Shown here in pieces: positions 33,850 through 46,975 of a DNA stretch of 64,000 bases. The stretch's first letter is position 1; the number at the start of each line of letters is the position of its first letter. Under the pieces are notes generated by a model that saw only the letters and a program-made list of their open reading frames with translations, was not told the DNA's origin and searched no databases. A program made the translations under genes and the position numbers. The stretch comes from Metopolophium dirhodum (lineage: Eukaryota > Arthropoda > Insecta > Hemiptera > Aphididae). The stretch covers positions 30,750,393 through 30,814,392 of the forward strand of contig NC_083568.1 of assembly GCF_019925205.1 (NCBI RefSeq). The letters are read 5' to 3'.

Positions 33850-35939
33850 GCTTTTTTTATAAACTTTACTTCTTTCTTTATTAAAAGAAAGATATTTAAG
33901 TAAAATTTGTCGATTTCAGTTCATACAAATGATTTAAACTTACGTGCCATTCACTCCAAATTCCCTTAGACCCTTGTTTTGTCAATATAAATAATTTCCA
34001 TCGCGTTTACAATCATTAACAATTCATAACTTTCTTAATTTAATTTTGTTTAGTTCGCCAAAGCATTCTAGCCAATTAATATACCTACTTGTCTTATTCT
34101 GTACTGAAACATAATCATATAGAATATAATATGCCTGTTATTATTGATTAATGTATTATGTATTAATTGTATACCTACGCACCTTTACAAGTCATTATAT
34201 TATTTTTTTGTTATCGCTATAAACGTTTTGTATGTCAAAATAAATGCCATTCGATTTTATGTGTCAATACTCAATTTAGTCGTCGTTTGCCTTTGCTCTT
34301 TGCATATGCAGTGAAATCTCGATAACTCGAATCGATGACAGGCACAAAAAAAAATTAAAAAAATCAAAAAAAAAAAAATCACACATCATTGTAAAATCAA
34401 TACATTCATCGCTTCGCTCAGAATCTAAAATAATATCTATTTTAAATATATAGACAAAAATAATTTAACCACAAGTTAAATTAAACGTTTACTTTTGAAT
34501 ATTATTATTTTAATTTAACACCAATATTTAAATAAGTTTAAACACTGATAATTTTTATGAGGCATAAAAATGAATTTTAGACTGAATGGACTTTATTTTT
34601 GGGTCTGTCGTCATATTTCGGAGCAGTAAAAATACCAAGATTTTCAACTTTAATATCTTTTCTAGTTGGTAGTTTGTAGTGTCAAAAAGTAACAAATTCT
34701 CCGTACTTGTTTTAATAGTTTTAATTAATAAGTAACCAAGTTTTCGACAAAATCTATTCTCTTATTTTTTTTAAATTAAAAAACCAATAACCGTATATCT
34801 TGAACTGTTCACCAAAATATGTTTATATTACCAATTTCTATGCATTGAATAATTTTCAAAATATTTTAACTCTTTTTGAGAACTTTAGAAATTTTAAATT
34901 TTCGAATTTTTTTGTTGTTTTTTCAATAATTGTTGATAAAAAACTTCTGCATTGTCAAAAACATTGAACATTTAATACAAAGTGTAACATTAGTTCTTAT
35001 TACTGGAAGAAAAAAAAAGTTGAGGGTTCCTCATATGTTTTTTGTGAGTGTTTTAAGTACCTATATGATGTCTTAAACCTAGACTGACATACCGTCTCCG
35101 CTCAGAATCGTTTTTCTTACACAATGATATCATATTTTTCATATATCATTGAATTCAAATTTAATCCCATCCATTATACAGTGATCCACTTGTAACCTAC
35201 TGTACAGCAGAGCGACATCCACTAGCCCACCTTTTTTATTATTAATACTTCAATGTTGTACTAAATGACAAAAAAAAAATGCATGTATAAATAATTTTTT
35301 TTGTTAGGTAATTTGTTCAAGGTTTATTCGGTAATTACTAATTACAAATGTAAAGATTATCTAAATGATCTTTAATCTTAATGATATCTTACAAAATAAT
35401 AAATAACTACCTAAACATATTTGACAGTATTTGTGTATTATTTATGTTTTTATGTGAAAGGTTCATAATAATAATAATAATACTGCTGTATGAATAATAC
35501 ATAATAATAGTATTGGAAACATTCATAAACACAACATATTTGGAAAAATAATAATATTATATTTGGTTAGATACTAAGTGTAAAATGTTTAAGTATATAT
35601 TATACATTTATACGTTTGTCTATTAGATTTAATAAAGATTTATAAAAGTATAGAATAAATATATTGAGTATTAATGTACAAAACTACAAAAGTATATGAG
35701 AACATAAAAAATTAATTGACACTATTGGCTTCAGCCAAATTACCAAAACACCAACTAATACTTCATATTCGACTTCATATTATAAATTAACACACAAAAT
35801 TGTGTTTCTATAAAAAAAAATATCTATGCATAATTAATTTTAAGATAAAAAAAAATCCTTAAAATTACATAATATAAATAAAATCACAAAATTCGAACTA
35901 GGATCAGACATACTGTACTAAATAAAATCACATAACTAA
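33850..35939. other. Intergenic with dispersed-repeat pieces
   Basis: 34343-34430 carries a minus-strand terminal fragment of the aphid-type repeat (CAGAATCTAAAA on the plus strand), and 35085-35215 another piece. GCAGTGAAATCTCGATAACTC at 34310-34330 resembles a pogo/Tigger terminus. No gene. Confidence 0.5.
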
Positions 35940-38900
35940 AAAAAAAATTGAAGGAGAGTGTTGGCGCCCGAAGGCAAAAGAATTTTAGAAAATAAAAAAA
36001 AATTGAAATTAAAAACTTCAAACTAAAATGTCCAGAATCTTAAACAGAGAAAAACTATTCAAAATATTTAGTTCATTAACGATGGATTATTCAAAGTGCA
36101 CCAGGTTATCAATGTTCAAAAAGTATATACAAAAAATTCAACTAGTCAAATAACTAAAAAAAAATTGAAAGAGGGTGTTGGTGCCCGCAGGCAAATCATT
36201 TTAGAAAACAAAAAAAAATTTGGAAAAAAATTTGGAAAAAAAATTAGAAAAAACTATTCAAAATATTAAGTTCATTAAAGAATGATTATTCATGGGACAC
36301 CAAGTTATCAATTTTCAAGTCAATACAAAATATTCAACTAGAGTTACAGTACTAAAAAAAAAAAAAATTGAAGGGAGGGGTTGGCGTCCGCAGGCAAATA
36401 GATTTTACTGTATGAATACTCATTACAAAGTACAAACTAAAATGCCCAGAATCTTAAACAGAAAAAACTATTCAAAATATTTAGTTCATTAAAGAATTAC
36501 TCAAAGGGTACCAGATTTTCAATGTTTAAAAAATTTGGCTAGTTAAAATCATAAAAAAAAATTGAAGGAAGGTGTTGGCGCCCGCAGGCAAATCAATTTT
36601 AGAAAACAAAAAAAAATTTGGAAAAAATTTTAGAAAAAACTATTCAAAATATTTAGTTCATTAAAGAATTACTCAAAGGGTACCAGATTTTCAATGTTTA
36701 AAAAATTTGGCTAGAGTTAAAATCATAAAAAAAAATTGAAGGGAGGTGTTGGCGCCCGCAGGCAAATCGATTTTAGAAAACAAAAAAAAAATTTGGAAAA
36801 AAATTTACATTAGAAACACACATTAAGAAGTTCAAACTAAATTGTCCTAACCAAATCTTAAACAGAAAAAACTATTCAAAATATTTAGTTCATTGAAGAA
36901 TGATTATTCATGGGGCACCAAGTAGTTATCAATTTTCAAGTCAATACAAACAATTTAACGTATGAATACACATTACATAGTACAAACTAAAATGCCCAGA
37001 ATCTTAAACAGAAACAACTATTCAAAATATTTAATTCATTAAAGAATTATTCAAAGGGTACCAGATTTTCAATGTTTAAAAAATTTGGCTAGAGTTAAAA
37101 TCATAAAAAAAAATTGAAGGGAGGTGTTGGCGCCCGCAGGCAAATCGATTTTAGAAAACAAAAAAAAAATTTGGAAAAAAATTTACATTAGAAACACACA
37201 TTAAGAAGTTCAAACTAAATTGTCCTAACCAAATCTTAAACAGAAAAAACTATTCAAAATATTTAGTTCATTGAAGAATGATTATTCATGGGGCACCAAG
37301 TAGTTATCAATTTTCAAGTCAATACAAACAATTTAACGTATGAATACACATTACATAGTACAAACTAAAATGCCCAGAATCTTAAACAGAAACAACTATT
37401 CAAAATATTTAATTCATTAAAGAATTATTCAAAGGGTACCAGATTTTCAATGTTTAAAAAATTTGGCTAGAGTTAAAATCATAAAAAAAAATTGAAGGGA
37501 GGTGTTGGCGCCCGCAGGCAAATCAATTTTAGAAAACAAAAAAAAAATTTGGAAAAAAATTTACATTAGAAACACACATTAAGAAGTTCAAACTAAATTG
37601 TCCTAACCAAATCTTAAACAGAAAAAACTATTCAAAATATTTAGTTCATTGAAGAATGATTATTCATGGGGCACCAAGTAGTTATCAATTTTCAAGTCAA
37701 TACAAACAATTTAACGTATGAATACACATTACATAGTACAAACTAAAATGCCCAGAATCTTAAACAGAAACAACTATTCAAAATATTTAATTCATTAAAG
37801 AATTATTCAAAGGGTAACAGATTGTCAAAGTTTAAAAAATTTGGCTAGAGTTAAAATCATAAAAAAAAAAATGAAGGGAGGTGTTGGCGCCCGCAGGCAA
37901 ATCGATTTTAGAAAACAAAAAAAAAATTTGGAAAAAAATTTACATTAGAAACACACATTAAGAAGTTCAAACTAAATTGTCCTAACCAAATCTTAAACAG
38001 AAAAAACTATTCAAAATATTTAGTTCATTGAAGAATGATTATTCATGGGGCACCAAGTTATCAATTTTCAAGTCAATACAAAATATTCAACTAGAGTTAC
38101 AGTACTAAAAAAAAAAAAATTGAAGGGAGGGGTTGGCGCCTGCAGGCAAATCGATTTTAGAAAACAAAAAAAAAATTTGGAAAAAAATTTAGAAAAAACT
38201 ATTCCAAATATTTAGTTCATTAAAGAATGATTATTCATGGGGCACCAAGTTATCAATTTTCAAGTCAAAAGGTGGGTGTGGGCGCCCGCAGGCAAAAGCA
38301 TTTTAGAAAACAAAAAAAAATTTTAAAAAAAATATTATTGTAGAAATACATATTACAAAGTCTATACAAAAAATTCAACTAGTCAAATAACTAAAAAAAA
38401 ATTGAAAGAGGGTGTTGGTGCCCGCAGGCAAATCATTTTAGAAAACAAAAAAAAATTTTAAAAAATATTATTGTAGGAATGCGCACATTTCAGTCTATAC
38501 GAAAAATTCAACTAGTCACATAACAAAAAAAAAAATTGAAGGTGGGTGTGGGCGCCCGCAGGCAAAAGCATTTTAGAAAACAAAAAAAAAAAAATTTCAA
38601 AAAAATTTAGAAAAAACTATTCAAAATATTTAGTTCATTAAAGAATGATTATTCATGGGGCACCAAGTTATCAATTTTCAAGTCAATACAAAATATTCAA
38701 CTAGAGTTACAGTACTAAAAAAAAAAAAATTAAAGGGAGGGGTTGGCGCCCGCAGGCAAATCGATTTTAGAAAACAAAAAAAAATTTGGAAAAAAATTTA
38801 GAAAAAACTATTCCAAATATTTAGTTCATTAAAGAATGATTATTCATGGGACACCAAGTTATCAATTTTCAAGTCAAAAGGTGGGTGTGGGCGCCCGCAG

Positions 38901-41775
38901 GCAAAAGAATTTTAGAAAACAAAAAAAAATTTAAATTTAAAACTTCAAACTAAAATGTCAGGAATCTTAAACAGAAAAAAAACTATTCAAAATATTTAGT
39001 TCATTAACGATGGATTATTCAAAGTGCACCAGGTTATCAATGTTCAAAAAGTATATACAAAAAATTCAACTAGAGTTACATAACAAAAATAAAAATTGAA
39101 AGAGGGTGTTGGCGCCCGCAGGCAAATGCATTTTAGAAAACAAAAAAAAATTTAAAAAAAAATATTATTGTAGGAATACACATTACAATGTCTATACAAA
39201 AAATTCAACTAGTCACATAACAAAAAAAAAATTGAAGGTGGGTGTGGGCGCCCGCAGGCAAAAGCATTTTAGAAAACAAAAAAAAATTTGGAAAAAAATT
39301 TGGAAAAAAATTTAGAAAAAACTATTCAAAATATTAAGTTCATTAAAGAATGATTATTCATGGGGCACCAAGTTATCAATTTTCAAGTCAATACAAAATA
39401 TTCAACTAGAGTTACAGTACTAAAAAAAAAAAATTGAAGGGAGGGGTTGGCGCCCGCAGGCAAATAGATTTTACTGTATGAATACTCATTACAAAGTACA
39501 AACTAAAATGCCCAGAATCTTAAACAGAAACAACTATTCAAAATATTTAATTCATTAAAGAATTATTCAAAGGGTACCAGATTTTCAATGTTTAAAAAAT
39601 TTGGCTAGAGTTAAAATCATAAAAAAAAATTGAAGGGAGGTGTTGGCGCCCGCAGGCAAATCGATTTTAGAAAACAAAAAAAAAAATTTGGAAAAAAATT
39701 TACATTAGAAACACACATTAAGAAGTTCAAACTAAATTGTCCTAACCAAATCTTAAACAGAAAAAACTATTCAAAATATTTAGTTCATTGAAGAATGATT
39801 ATTCATGGGGCACCAAGTAGTTATCAATTTTCAAGTCAATACAAACAATTTAACGTATGAATACACATTACATAGTACAAACTAAAATGCCCAGAATCTT
39901 AAACAGAAACAACTATTCAAAATATTTAATTCATTAAAGAATTATTCAAAGGGTACCAGATTTTCAATGTTTAAAAAATTTGGCTAGAGTTAAAATCATA
40001 AAAAAAAATTGAAGGGAGGTGTTGGCGCCCGCAGGCAAATCGATTTTAGAAAACAAAAAAAAAATTTGGAAAAAAATTTACATTAGAAACACACATTAAG
40101 AAGTTCAAACTAAATTGTCCTAACCAAATCTTAAACAGAAAAAACTATTCAAAATATTTAGTTCATTGAAGAATGATTATTCATGGGGCACCAAGTAGTT
40201 ATCAATTTTCAAGTCAATACAAACAATTTAACGTATGAATACACATTACATAGTACAAACTAAAATGCCCAGAATCTTAAACAGAAACAACTATTCAAAA
40301 TATTTAATTCATTAAAGAATTATTCAAAGGGTACCAGATTTTCAATGTTTAAAAAATTTGGCTAGAGTTAAAATCATAAAAAAAAATTGAAGGGAGGTGT
40401 TGGCGCCCGCAGGCAAATCAATTTTAGAAAACAAAAAAAAAATTTGGAAAAAAATTTACATTAGAAACACACATTAAGAAGTTCAAACTAAATTGTCCTA
40501 ACCAAATCTTAAACAGAAAAAACTATTCAAAATATTTAGTTCATTGAAGAATGATTATTCATGGGGCACCAAGTAGTTATCAATTTTCAAGTCAATACAA
40601 ACAATTTAACGTATGAATACACATTACATAGTACAAACTAAAATGCCCAGAATCTTAAACAGAAACAACTATTCAAAATATTTAATTCATTAAAGAATTA
40701 TTCAAAGGGTAACAGATTGTCAAAGTTTAAAAAATTTGGCTAGAGTTAAAATCATAAAAAAAAAAATGAAGGGAGGTGTTGGCGCCCGCAGGCAAATCGA
40801 TTTTAGAAAACAAAAAAAAAATTTGGAAAAAAATTTACATTAGAAACACACATTAAGAAGTTCAAACTAAATTGTCCTAACCAAATCTTAAACAGAATAA
40901 ACTATTCAAAATATTTAGTTCATTGAAGAATGATTATTCATGGGGCACCAAGTAGTTATCAATTTTCAAGTCAATACAAACAATTTAACGTATGAATACA
41001 CATTACATAGTACAAACTAAAATGCCCAGAATCTTAAACAGAAACAACTATTCAAAATATTTAATTCATTAAAGAATTATTCAAAAGGTACCAGATTTTC
41101 AATGTTTAAAAAATTTGGCTAGAGTTAAAATCATAAAAAAAAATTGAAGGGAGGTGTTGGCGCCCGCAGGCAAATCGATTTTAGAAAACAAAAAAAAAAA
41201 TTTCAAAAAAATTTAGAAAAAACTATTCAAAATATTTAGTTCATTAAAGAATGATTATTCATGGGGCACCAAGTTATCAATTTTCAAGTCAATACAAAAT
41301 ATTCAACTAGAGTTACAGTACTAAAAAAAAAAAAATTAAAGGGAGGGGTTGGCGCTCGTAGGCAAATCGATTTTAGAAAACAAAAAAAAAAATTTGGAAA
41401 AAAATTTAGAAAAAACTATTCAAAATATTTAGTTCATTAAAGAATGATTATTCATGGGGCACCAAGTTATCAATTTTCAAGTCAAAACAAAATATTCAAC
41501 TAGAGTTACAGTACTAAAAAAGAAATTGAAGGGAGGTGTTGGCGCCCGCAAGCAAATCGATTTTAGAAAACAAAATTAAATTTGGAAAAAAAATTAGAAA
41601 AAACTATTCAAAGTATTTAGTTCATTAAAGAATTATTATTCATGGGGCACCAAGTTATCAATTTTCAAGTCAATACAAAATATTCAATTAGAGTTACAGT
41701 ACTAAAAAAAAAAATTGAAGGGAGGTGTTGGCGCCTGCAGACAAATTGATTTTAGAAAACAAAAAAAAAATTTTG
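35940..41775 (+). repeat. Complex satellite array with about 2.9-kb super-repeat
   Basis: About 25 copies of a GC-rich box close to TTGGCGCCCGCAGGCAAA, each followed by TTTTAGAAAACAAAAAAAA, in an otherwise A-rich background. First-base positions of the box include 35963, 36180, 36383, 36577, 36751, 37129, 37507, 37886, 38135 and, in the second half, 39645, 40024, 40402, 40781, 41159, 41351, 41541 and 41730. Spacing falls into classes: 134-146, 174-221 and a very regular 378-379. The 378-bp unit repeats three times (36751-37886) and four times (39645-41159), and is itself a dimer of two related halves, only one of which bears the GC box. Variants in one block recur at the same place in the other, offset by about 2895 bases, so a larger block was duplicated. 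Short ORFs in it are chance. Confidence 0.9.
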
Positions 41776-42789
41776 AAAAAATTTGACTGTAGGAACACGC
41801 TTTATGAGTACACGGGTACTCAGCGTACTCCCAGGTATAGCCAGTTAATCTTGAAAAATATTTATACAAAAAAATCTACTAGAGTTCAATGAATTGAAAA
41901 AAAAATTGTTTGAGAAATCTGTGTGAAATAACACTAAACAAAAGAATACGCTGGAAGCTAAATACTGCAATACATATTAACTACAATCCAAAAACTAGGT
42001 ATTGTTTACATTATAATAATACGAACAGTTATTATGATCAGAGGTGTATCACCGTAATATATGTATTAGAAAATGTATAAAAACGAATGTAATTTATAAA
42101 GGATGCAAAAAAATTAAATCAGTAAAAGGTCCTGCACGGACTCTATTATGTGATAGTAATTTATGAAGGACACAAAATAATGTTTAATTTAAAATAATAT
42201 TGTGTTTGGCTGGGTCTACAGTCAATATTAAATAACAAACTATAAAGTCTAAATGCAAATAAAAACATAGTCAGATATCTGTTTTAGTCTTTGTAAATAT
42301 GTGCGGAAAAAAAATTAGAAATAGTACAATGTAAAAAAATGTGGAAAGAAAACCCTGAGAATTCTTTGACAGTAGGATAATAAAACACAAAACTATATAT
42401 TAAATTAAAACTATTGATTTTATACATTTTCTATTTACAAAAGCTCATAAGTATTGAAAACCTTATAAAATCCTAAAAAAATTATATTTTGTTATATTTT
42501 AAAATACATTTTATAATTTGTTGTGTTAAAAAAATCATTATTTAATGTTGGCTGTATTTAAGTTTTTAATAACTATACTGGTACAACTCTAGCTGACAGT
42601 CTTTAAGATCGTGTTAAAAACTATAATAATTAGTTAACGTCTAATAGAATAAATTATTAAATAAATTATTTACTGTCCTATCCTAACCTAACCTAACATA
42701 ACCAAATTAATAATATTTAAATATTTTCTTTTATTGTTATGTTTACAATATCGAATAACTTTATAGTTGGTAGGAAAACATCATCGCAA
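41776..42789. other. Intergenic, no gene seen
   Basis: AT-rich. 42682-42696 holds three exact CCTAA units (insect telomere-type TTAGG on the other strand), too short to call telomeric. Confidence 0.45.
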
Positions 42790-43070
42790 AGCTCTCGACT
42801 AGTGATTGTAGTCGTCTATCATCACCATAGCTTCAACTAATCTTAGGTTTACCAAACTAGCTTCTTATGACTTATTACATTAGGACACTTTGAATAAAAA
42901 GTTCCTGAGTTGCAGGTTGCCGAACTTATAAGTGATTGATTATCAAGTTTATCCTTAGATTGTTGACACCTTAGTTCCCCTCGAAGACCGCTGGTAAGAC
43001 TATTATGTCCTATCCATTATGTTATATCTATATTATCTATGATGGAGCCATACCCAGCTCACTCGTGTAA
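42790..43070 (-). repeat. Inverted duplication, left arm
   Basis: Read on the minus strand it matches 44835-45195: CTCACTCGTG/CACGAGTGAG, ATGGCTCCATCATAGATAAT, ATGGATAGGACATAATG, TCGAGGGGAAC, GGTGTCAACAATC, CAACTTGATAATCAA and AAGTTCGGCAACCTGCA. The right arm has about 100 extra bases. Confidence 0.75.
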
Positions 43071-43399
43071 ACAATTTGAAGCACATAAAAGCGATTAACG
43101 AGTCTCTATTAATGATAATATGAAATCCCAGACCTGTCCCCCATACTCTGATATTAAGAGCCCAGCCCACCTTCATATTCTCTATGCAAAAAGTAAATTT
43201 AAGACAAATTTGTAAATCAATGCACAGTCTCTCTATTGTACTAATATTTGTGATTTCATTAATTTTCAGTATTTTGTATAATTAAATTGGAAAAACATAA
43301 GACAATATCATTTACAAGACTGTGACTAACACAATCATACTTTGATAAAAGTATATGATATAAGTACCTTCTATATTTGAATTCTTCGTTTTTTTCCCG

Positions 43400-43600
43400 G
43401 TACTTTATTGGTGGACGGCACTTTAACAACGGTCCCTCGATCTACTAAGGCAACCTTGAGGCATTTCCTTTTAGAACATAACTCTTAATTCAAGAGTTTG
43501 TAACTAATATAATATATGTTATGATATTTATGGACGACACTTGCACCATGGCCCCTCGATATAGTAATGTGGCGACCCGGCACATCTCTTTTAGATAAAT
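43400..43600 (+). repeat. Diverged tandem pair
   Basis: GGACGGCACTT, ACGGTCCCTCGAT and TTTTAGA occur near 43412-43476, and GGACGACACTTG, ATGGCCCCTCGAT and TTTTAGA near 43531-43595: two units about 120 bases apart, inside the spacer of the inverted duplication. Confidence 0.5.
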
Positions 43601-44687
43601 AATTAAATACTTAATCAAGTCATCCAATTTACTAAACATTTATGTTTTGTAGATAATTTGAAGAAAAATTTAAAATTGAAGAGAGACTGTATGAATTAAC
43701 AAAATTTGTCGTATGAAATGTTTATTTGAACACCTGTTATAATGTATTATAATGAACTTAAGTTAATTTTTTATAATGTACTAAGTAAACATTTGAACGT
43801 TTATTACAATATATGTATATTATACATAGATTTCAAGTATGATTTTTTTTAGTTTTTTTTTTGATAGTTACCTACCTACTATAATACAAGACACTTTATT
43901 TTTATATTTTGAAGCAACATTATATGTTTTGGATTATTTAGATCTATATAAACTAAATTTCAGACCCATAGTTTAGTATTTAAAGTTTGTATGATCAAAG
44001 TCGTGGAACCAAATTTTATCAGACTCTACTAGAATGTTGTAGTTAAATTAAACTATAATATAGGTATGTGGAATAACAGTACCTAACCTTCTATTATAAT
44101 TTGTTATGAATATAATATTTTAAGTAATAACTCAAATTTAGCACTTTTACGGTACTTAATACATTTTCCTAATATTTTAACAGAAATTATGGAGCTAAAA
44201 ATATAGAAATACCTATATTATGTCACGGTCCATAGTTGATAGTTTTGTTTCATTTATAATAATAATGCTTTTTAATATACTTTTTCATAAATTAATATTT
44301 ATTACAGTTGGCTTTTATGATTTGTTTGAACTATTTTTTTGGGGAGATCCCTATTATTACAACACCGTTACCAATATGCGTTTTTTTCTGGTTAGTTAAT
44401 ATAATTGCATGTTTTCATGATTTCTTCGTATTTATGCTTATTTTCTTAAAATGTTTTTATATTTTCGGTTCATCCGTTACCTACCTACCAAGTGTGTAAA
44501 TAAAGAATTTTTTTTGTAAACCAATTTGAATTATTATTTATTAATTTAAAAAAAATTTTAATAAAAACGTTTTCATTCAGTATTTTTTTGAATATTTTAT
44601 TATTTTTAATATTTTTGAATATTTCAGTGCATAATATATTTGCCTGTTTTTATTGCATACATGCAGGCAAATATTTAACACTTAAGA

Positions 44688-44820
44688 GGATGTCAGATTT
44701 TTAGCGCACCATTTATTTCTCTCTCCGACCCACGCACAATCATTTTAGTGTTTTCTTAATCGTACATTTGGTATGCTACGCGTGGGTCAAAGATGGAAAA
44801 CAAATAGTGCGCTGACATCC
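44688..44820. mobile_element. Fold-back MITE, 133 bp
   Basis: The left arm GGATGTCAG...AGCGCACCATTT...GACCCACGC and right arm GCGTGGGTCAAAG...AAATAGTGCGCTGACATCC are inverted almost end to end. No target duplication is obvious. Confidence 0.6.
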
Positions 44821-44834
44821 CAACCAGCAACAAG

Positions 44835-45195
44835 CTTACACGAGTGAGCTTTTTATGGCTCCATCATAGATAATAAAGATATGGATAGGACATAATGGTC
44901 TTATCAGCGGTCTTCGTCCTTCGAGGGGAACAATTGAGGCCAAATAAAGTATACCTACTCATATCGAGTATCGACTATCAATATAAAGGAGCCTCAATTG
45001 CCTTCCCCTCCGGGAACGCGGCCTCAAATGTATTTAACATAGGCGTGGACTATCCATGGTGTCAACAATCAGAGGATCAACTTGATAATCAAACACTTAA
45101 GTTCGGCAACCTGCAGCAACTCAGGATCTTTTTATTCAAAGTGTACTAATGAGTCATAAGAAGGTTAGTTAGGTAAACCTATGGTTAGTTGAAGC
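44835..45195 (+). repeat. Inverted duplication, right arm
   Basis: Partner of 42790-43070. It contains a further internal stretch (about 44936-45048, with CCCCTCCGGGAACGCGGCC) not present on the left. The 84-codon ORF here is a by-product. Confidence 0.75.
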
Positions 45196-45199
45196 TAGT

Positions 45200-45760
45200 G
45201 GCCTTTGCAATTCAAGATCTTATCCTACGTATTCGGCATTGTTAACATAACTATTCTACCTTTACACTTTTTCTTCCCCCGTCTCTCACAGCTATATACA
45301 GGTTCAGCCACTCTCATTCCACACCTCCATATGATCGGTATTCTGTCTATCCATCTCTTCTTCAGTCTTCTCGCCCCTCATTTCCCACCTAAATTAACTA
45401 ACTTCTATAGCCACTCTCACTATCTCTTATCATACAGTGGCCGAACCACCTAAACCTATTCTCTCTTGTTTTCACTACAATATGTACACTACCCTACACT
45501 ACCCTTAATTAATTAATTTCTTATTCTATCCTCTTTTGTACCTTAACACCTTACTTATTATTCTCATATCTGTTACCCTCACTCCACTTACCTACCATAA
45601 CCTTACATTTATTTTTCATCTTTCCCTTTCATACACCAAACATTCTGAAATCCTGTTGACCCATTTCCTTATCTTCCGCCATATTACACACTACCTAATT
45701 CCTATTCACCCAGTCTCTAGTTACCTACAAGTCATCGTACTTGATTATCGGTGAAAATAT
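45200..45760 (+). other. Pyrimidine-rich strand-asymmetric tract
   Basis: The plus strand is strongly enriched in C and T and poor in G for about 550 bases (CTATTCTACC, CTTCCCCCGTCTCTC, CACTACCCTACACTACCC). The ORFs within it encode only hydrophobic residues typical of such composition. Confidence 0.5.
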
Positions 45761-46375
45761 TTAAATATCATTGAGCGAATTCCCTACTCGAAAGAATTGC
45801 TTAAAAAAATATCATACCTCACCAATTTTCTAATTTTGAACACGACTTTATTGATAGCCCGAATAGTGTTATACCGGTATAGTTACAATACAAATATTGA
45901 AAATTTTCGGGCAATACATCCCCTGATCAATTAACTATAATAAAAAAAAACCTACTGATGAATAACACGCATCTTATGCAGTAAAATGTTCTACAATATT
46001 CTAATGACCTATGCGTTACAGTCTACAGATATTATATAAACCTACCAATAAATACCTAATATTAATTTTTATTACACAGAGTTTGTATTTTTAAATGTTG
46101 TATTCAAGGATTTATTAGTTTTATTTGTATACCTAACAAAAATTACATTTATTCACAAGTCAGTTACCAACTAGAACTCGACTACGAGTAAGACAGCGTT
46201 TGGATTGTTCGGACTGGCATATAATTTATTATTATTATACATTGCGCCTTTGGTAGGCAGTAGTAAACGTATATGCTTCTACGTTACTTAGTTAACAGAT
46301 TTTCCGCGACAATAAATATTTAATTCAAGTCTAAAAAGTAAATGTAAGACCAAAATAATATAAAAACAAACTTAC

Positions 46376-46452
46376 GCATAAACATCGACTCTTCCAGTGA
46401 AACCTAGCTGTACTGCAGCACACGCTGTCGTCGAAGAAACAGCTATCTTCAT
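46376..46452 (-). CDS. First-exon-like unit A (MKIAVSS...)
   Basis: On the minus strand an ATG at 46450-46452 opens a 77-base stretch encoding MKIAVSSTTACAAVQLG and FTGRVDVY, ending at GTAAGTTTG, a strong 5' splice site. About 70 bases on there is an acceptor-like TTACTTTTTAG followed by ACTTGAATTAAA. Two paralogous units lie at 47490-47600 and 50562-50632, in the same orientation and with the same donor. The leader also aligns among copies (TTTCA-TT...GAGATG). The peptide has no recognised domain and is not a clear signal peptide. This could be the start of a small duplicated gene family or the 5' exon of a transposon. Confidence 0.35.
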
Positions 46453-46845
46453 CCGTCTACATCTCGCTCCATCTCCATCTCTCTCTACATCTCGCTAATT
46501 GAAACTTATCTAGTATACAATACTAGTACCTTTATGATCTGTAATATATTCTGGTGTTCGATGAAAAAGATTGAAATAAGATAAAAATACATATTTTTTT
46601 GGTTTTGAATATGAAAGCTGTGAGATGATCGATATGAATTTTGTGAGAAATCTAGAGGTACTAGAAAACTGAGACGAGTGTGTTGAATGAAATAAATTAA
46701 AAAATTGATTAACACAACAATTGGTTAAAAATTAATTTAATTCAAATAATGAGATAAACCTTATTAGATCATTTAAATTGTCCAGAACAAGCCCCCAGTT
46801 GTTGGTCGCATGCCAATTTTAACCATATACTAGACCACAAGTTTA

Positions 46846-46975
46846 TAGACATTCTATAATGTATTCTCCTGCCGGTGACACTGTTGGGGAAAATATATTT
46901 TTTTAGTAATTAAATTACGATACGAATTATAAATTACGTAGGTACTTGTCCAATACTCGACTACCAGAATTAAAA
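46846..46975 (+). repeat. Dispersed repeat shared with 31928-32080
   Basis: Same ordered words as the copy at 31928 (AAGTTTATAGACATTCT, ATTCTCC-GCCGGTG, GTAGGTACTTGTCCAA). It lies about 400 bases upstream (minus-strand sense) of first-exon unit A. Confidence 0.65.

Noticed and set aside
34310..34345. Possible full pogo/Tigger element
   Set aside because: Only one terminus-like stretch (CAGTGAAATCTCG) is visible; no partner end or transposase is nearby.
39106..39315. 69-codon Lys-rich ORF in the satellite
   Set aside because: It consists of satellite sequence with A runs. There is no start context, and frame is lost in sister monomers.
35940..41775. CRISPR-like regular spacing of a GC-rich repeat
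   Set aside because: Spacer sequences are themselves repeats, units are 134-379 bases, and the genome is eukaryotic, so this is a satellite.
42682..42696. CCTAA x3, resembling insect telomere repeats
   Set aside because: Only three exact units, which is expected by chance in this composition. Similar two-unit runs occur at 28232 and 57312.
45205..45754. Two hydrophobic ORFs that could be membrane proteins
   Set aside because: Hydrophobicity follows from the C/T-rich strand. There is no conserved pattern and no splice or start support.
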